Source: Betaproteobacteria bacterium (GTDB taxonomy: Bacteria > Pseudomonadota > Gammaproteobacteria > Burkholderiales > Thiobacillaceae). From it: DNA of 6,490 nt. The stretch lies in NCBI GenBank assembly GCA_020049245.1, contig JAIFLB010000148.1:1-6490 (forward strand). Reading direction: 5' to 3'. A model generated the notes under the pieces. That model saw only the letters and a program-made list of their open reading frames with translations. It searched no databases and was not told the DNA's origin. Shown here piece by piece: positions 6,037 to 6,490 of the stretch. A program made the position numbers and the translations under genes. Every line of letters starts with the position of its first letter. The first letter of the stretch is position 1.

Positions 6037-6383
6037 CACTCACCCCTTTGCATGATCAGTTTGACCAGCCAGGTCAGTGAGCCGTCTACCAACCAGAGGA
6101 ACAGCGCCATAATGACGGCAAAGGCGACCACTACCCCCGTCATCTGCATGGTCTCCTTTCGCGTTGGCCACACAACCTTGCGCGCTTCAACAACAGAATC
6201 CTGGGCAAAGACATAGAACTGACGCCCCGGTTCAGTCATCCAAGCAACACCCGCCGCAGCTATCAGGCTCAAGAGTACGGACAACACGCGGAATACCGCT
6301 GGTTGATCTTGTAATAAGTAAAAACCGGCTATACCGGCCGCGATGAGCAGGCCAGCTACCAGTAGTTTTAGTTTGTCTGCCAT
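6036..6383 (-). CDS. secE: Preprotein translocase subunit SecE
   Basis: This 115-residue protein is the SecE subunit of the SecYEG channel in the inner membrane, where it clamps and stabilises SecY during protein export and membrane insertion. Three hydrophobic segments are visible at about residues 7-24, 29-49 and 82-106. Before the third comes an amphipathic stretch (about 54-69) and the SecE signature ARKVVWPTRKET at 67-78. The three-helix form of roughly 115-127 residues is usual in beta- and gammaproteobacteria, whereas many other bacteria have one helix. The ATG at 6383 gives the expected N-terminus MADKLK, but the bases before it (GCCCCAGA) contain no good Shine-Dalgarno sequence. The TGA stop overlaps the nusG ATG. 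The position between tRNA-Trp and nusG supports the call. Confidence 0.96.
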   Translation of the reverse strand: MADKLKLLVAGLLIAAGIAGFYLLQDQPAVFRVLSVLLSLIAAAGVAWMTEPGRQFYVFAQDSVVEARKVVWPTRKETMQMTGVVVAFAVIMALFLWLVDGSLTWLVKLIMQRGE

Positions 6384-6428
6384 TCTGGGGCGTTCTATCC
6401 GGCTTTACCCGATGTCAGTTGTTGTATC

Positions 6429-6490
6429 TGGCAGGCCAGGAGGGTCTCGAACCCCCAACCTTCGGTTTTGGAGACCGACGCTCTGCCAAT
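6429..6490 (-). tRNA. tRNA-Trp (CCA anticodon), 5' part outside window
   Basis: Reading the minus strand from the window edge gives the end of a D-loop and D-stem (TTGGCAGAGC), an anticodon arm TCGGT-CTCCAAA-ACCGA with anticodon CCA (plus-strand positions 6469-6471), a variable loop, a T-arm with GGTTCGAGACC, the 3' acceptor strand and an encoded CCA tail (6429-6431). CCA reads UGG, so the tRNA carries tryptophan. About 14 bases at the 5' end lie beyond the window. It sits 45 bases before secE in the same direction, so it is probably cotranscribed with secE-nusG and cut out of the transcript. In many betaproteobacteria a tuf gene lies just upstream, which cannot be seen here. Confidence 0.96.

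Noticed and set aside
6392..6418. Possible promoter CTGACA-15 bases-TAGAAC between tRNA-Trp and secE
   Set aside because: The spacing is short and the -10 box is poor; cotranscription with the tRNA explains expression better.

Overview
The window is a bacterial chromosome segment carrying the classic secE-nusG-rplKAJL-rpoB transcription/translation cluster, entirely on the minus strand. In the direction of transcription (high to low coordinates) the order is tRNA-Trp(CCA) (5' end outside the window), secE, nusG, rplK (L11), rplA (L1), rplJ (L10), rplL (L7/L12) and rpoB (RNA polymerase beta, 3' end outside the window). Protein features point to Betaproteobacteria: a three-helix SecE of 115 residues, a tRNA-Trp directly before secE, the beta segment DQTNPLSEITHKRRISALG, and L7/L12 and NusG sequences of betaproteobacterial character. 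RpoB and L7/L12 recall Neisseriales as I remember them, but I cannot fix the family from the sequence alone.

Layout: 6429-6490 partial tRNA; 6036-6383 secE; 5503-6036 nusG, overlapping the secE stop by one base; 5388-5502 leader with a hairpin; 4956-5387 rplK; 4256-4954 rplA, one base after the rplK stop; 4007-4255 the rplJ leader, with a clear L10-type kink-turn element and two mutually exclusive hairpins near the ribosome binding site; 3482-4006 rplJ; 3054-3431 rplL; 2862-3053 a structured rplL-rpoB spacer resembling in position the E. coli attenuator/RNase III region; 1-2861 the first 953 codons of rpoB.

The genes act together: SecE is part of the SecYEG translocon, NusG couples RNA polymerase to Rho or to the ribosome, L11/L1/L10/L12 build the two flexible ribosomal stalks, and RpoB is the second-largest polymerase subunit. 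Regulation is expected to be mainly autogenous (L1 on rplKA, L10-L12 on rplJL) with reduced read-through or processing before rpoB.

The gene content is ordinary. The unusual part is RpoB. It lacks about 17 residues covering the normally near-universal TY-[SA]-APL strand of the protrusion (junction at 2556-2576), and it carries about 70 extra residues between the FNR motif and the LSxxDI motif (1428-1676). Both changes are in frame. No mobile element, CRISPR array or foreign gene is visible.
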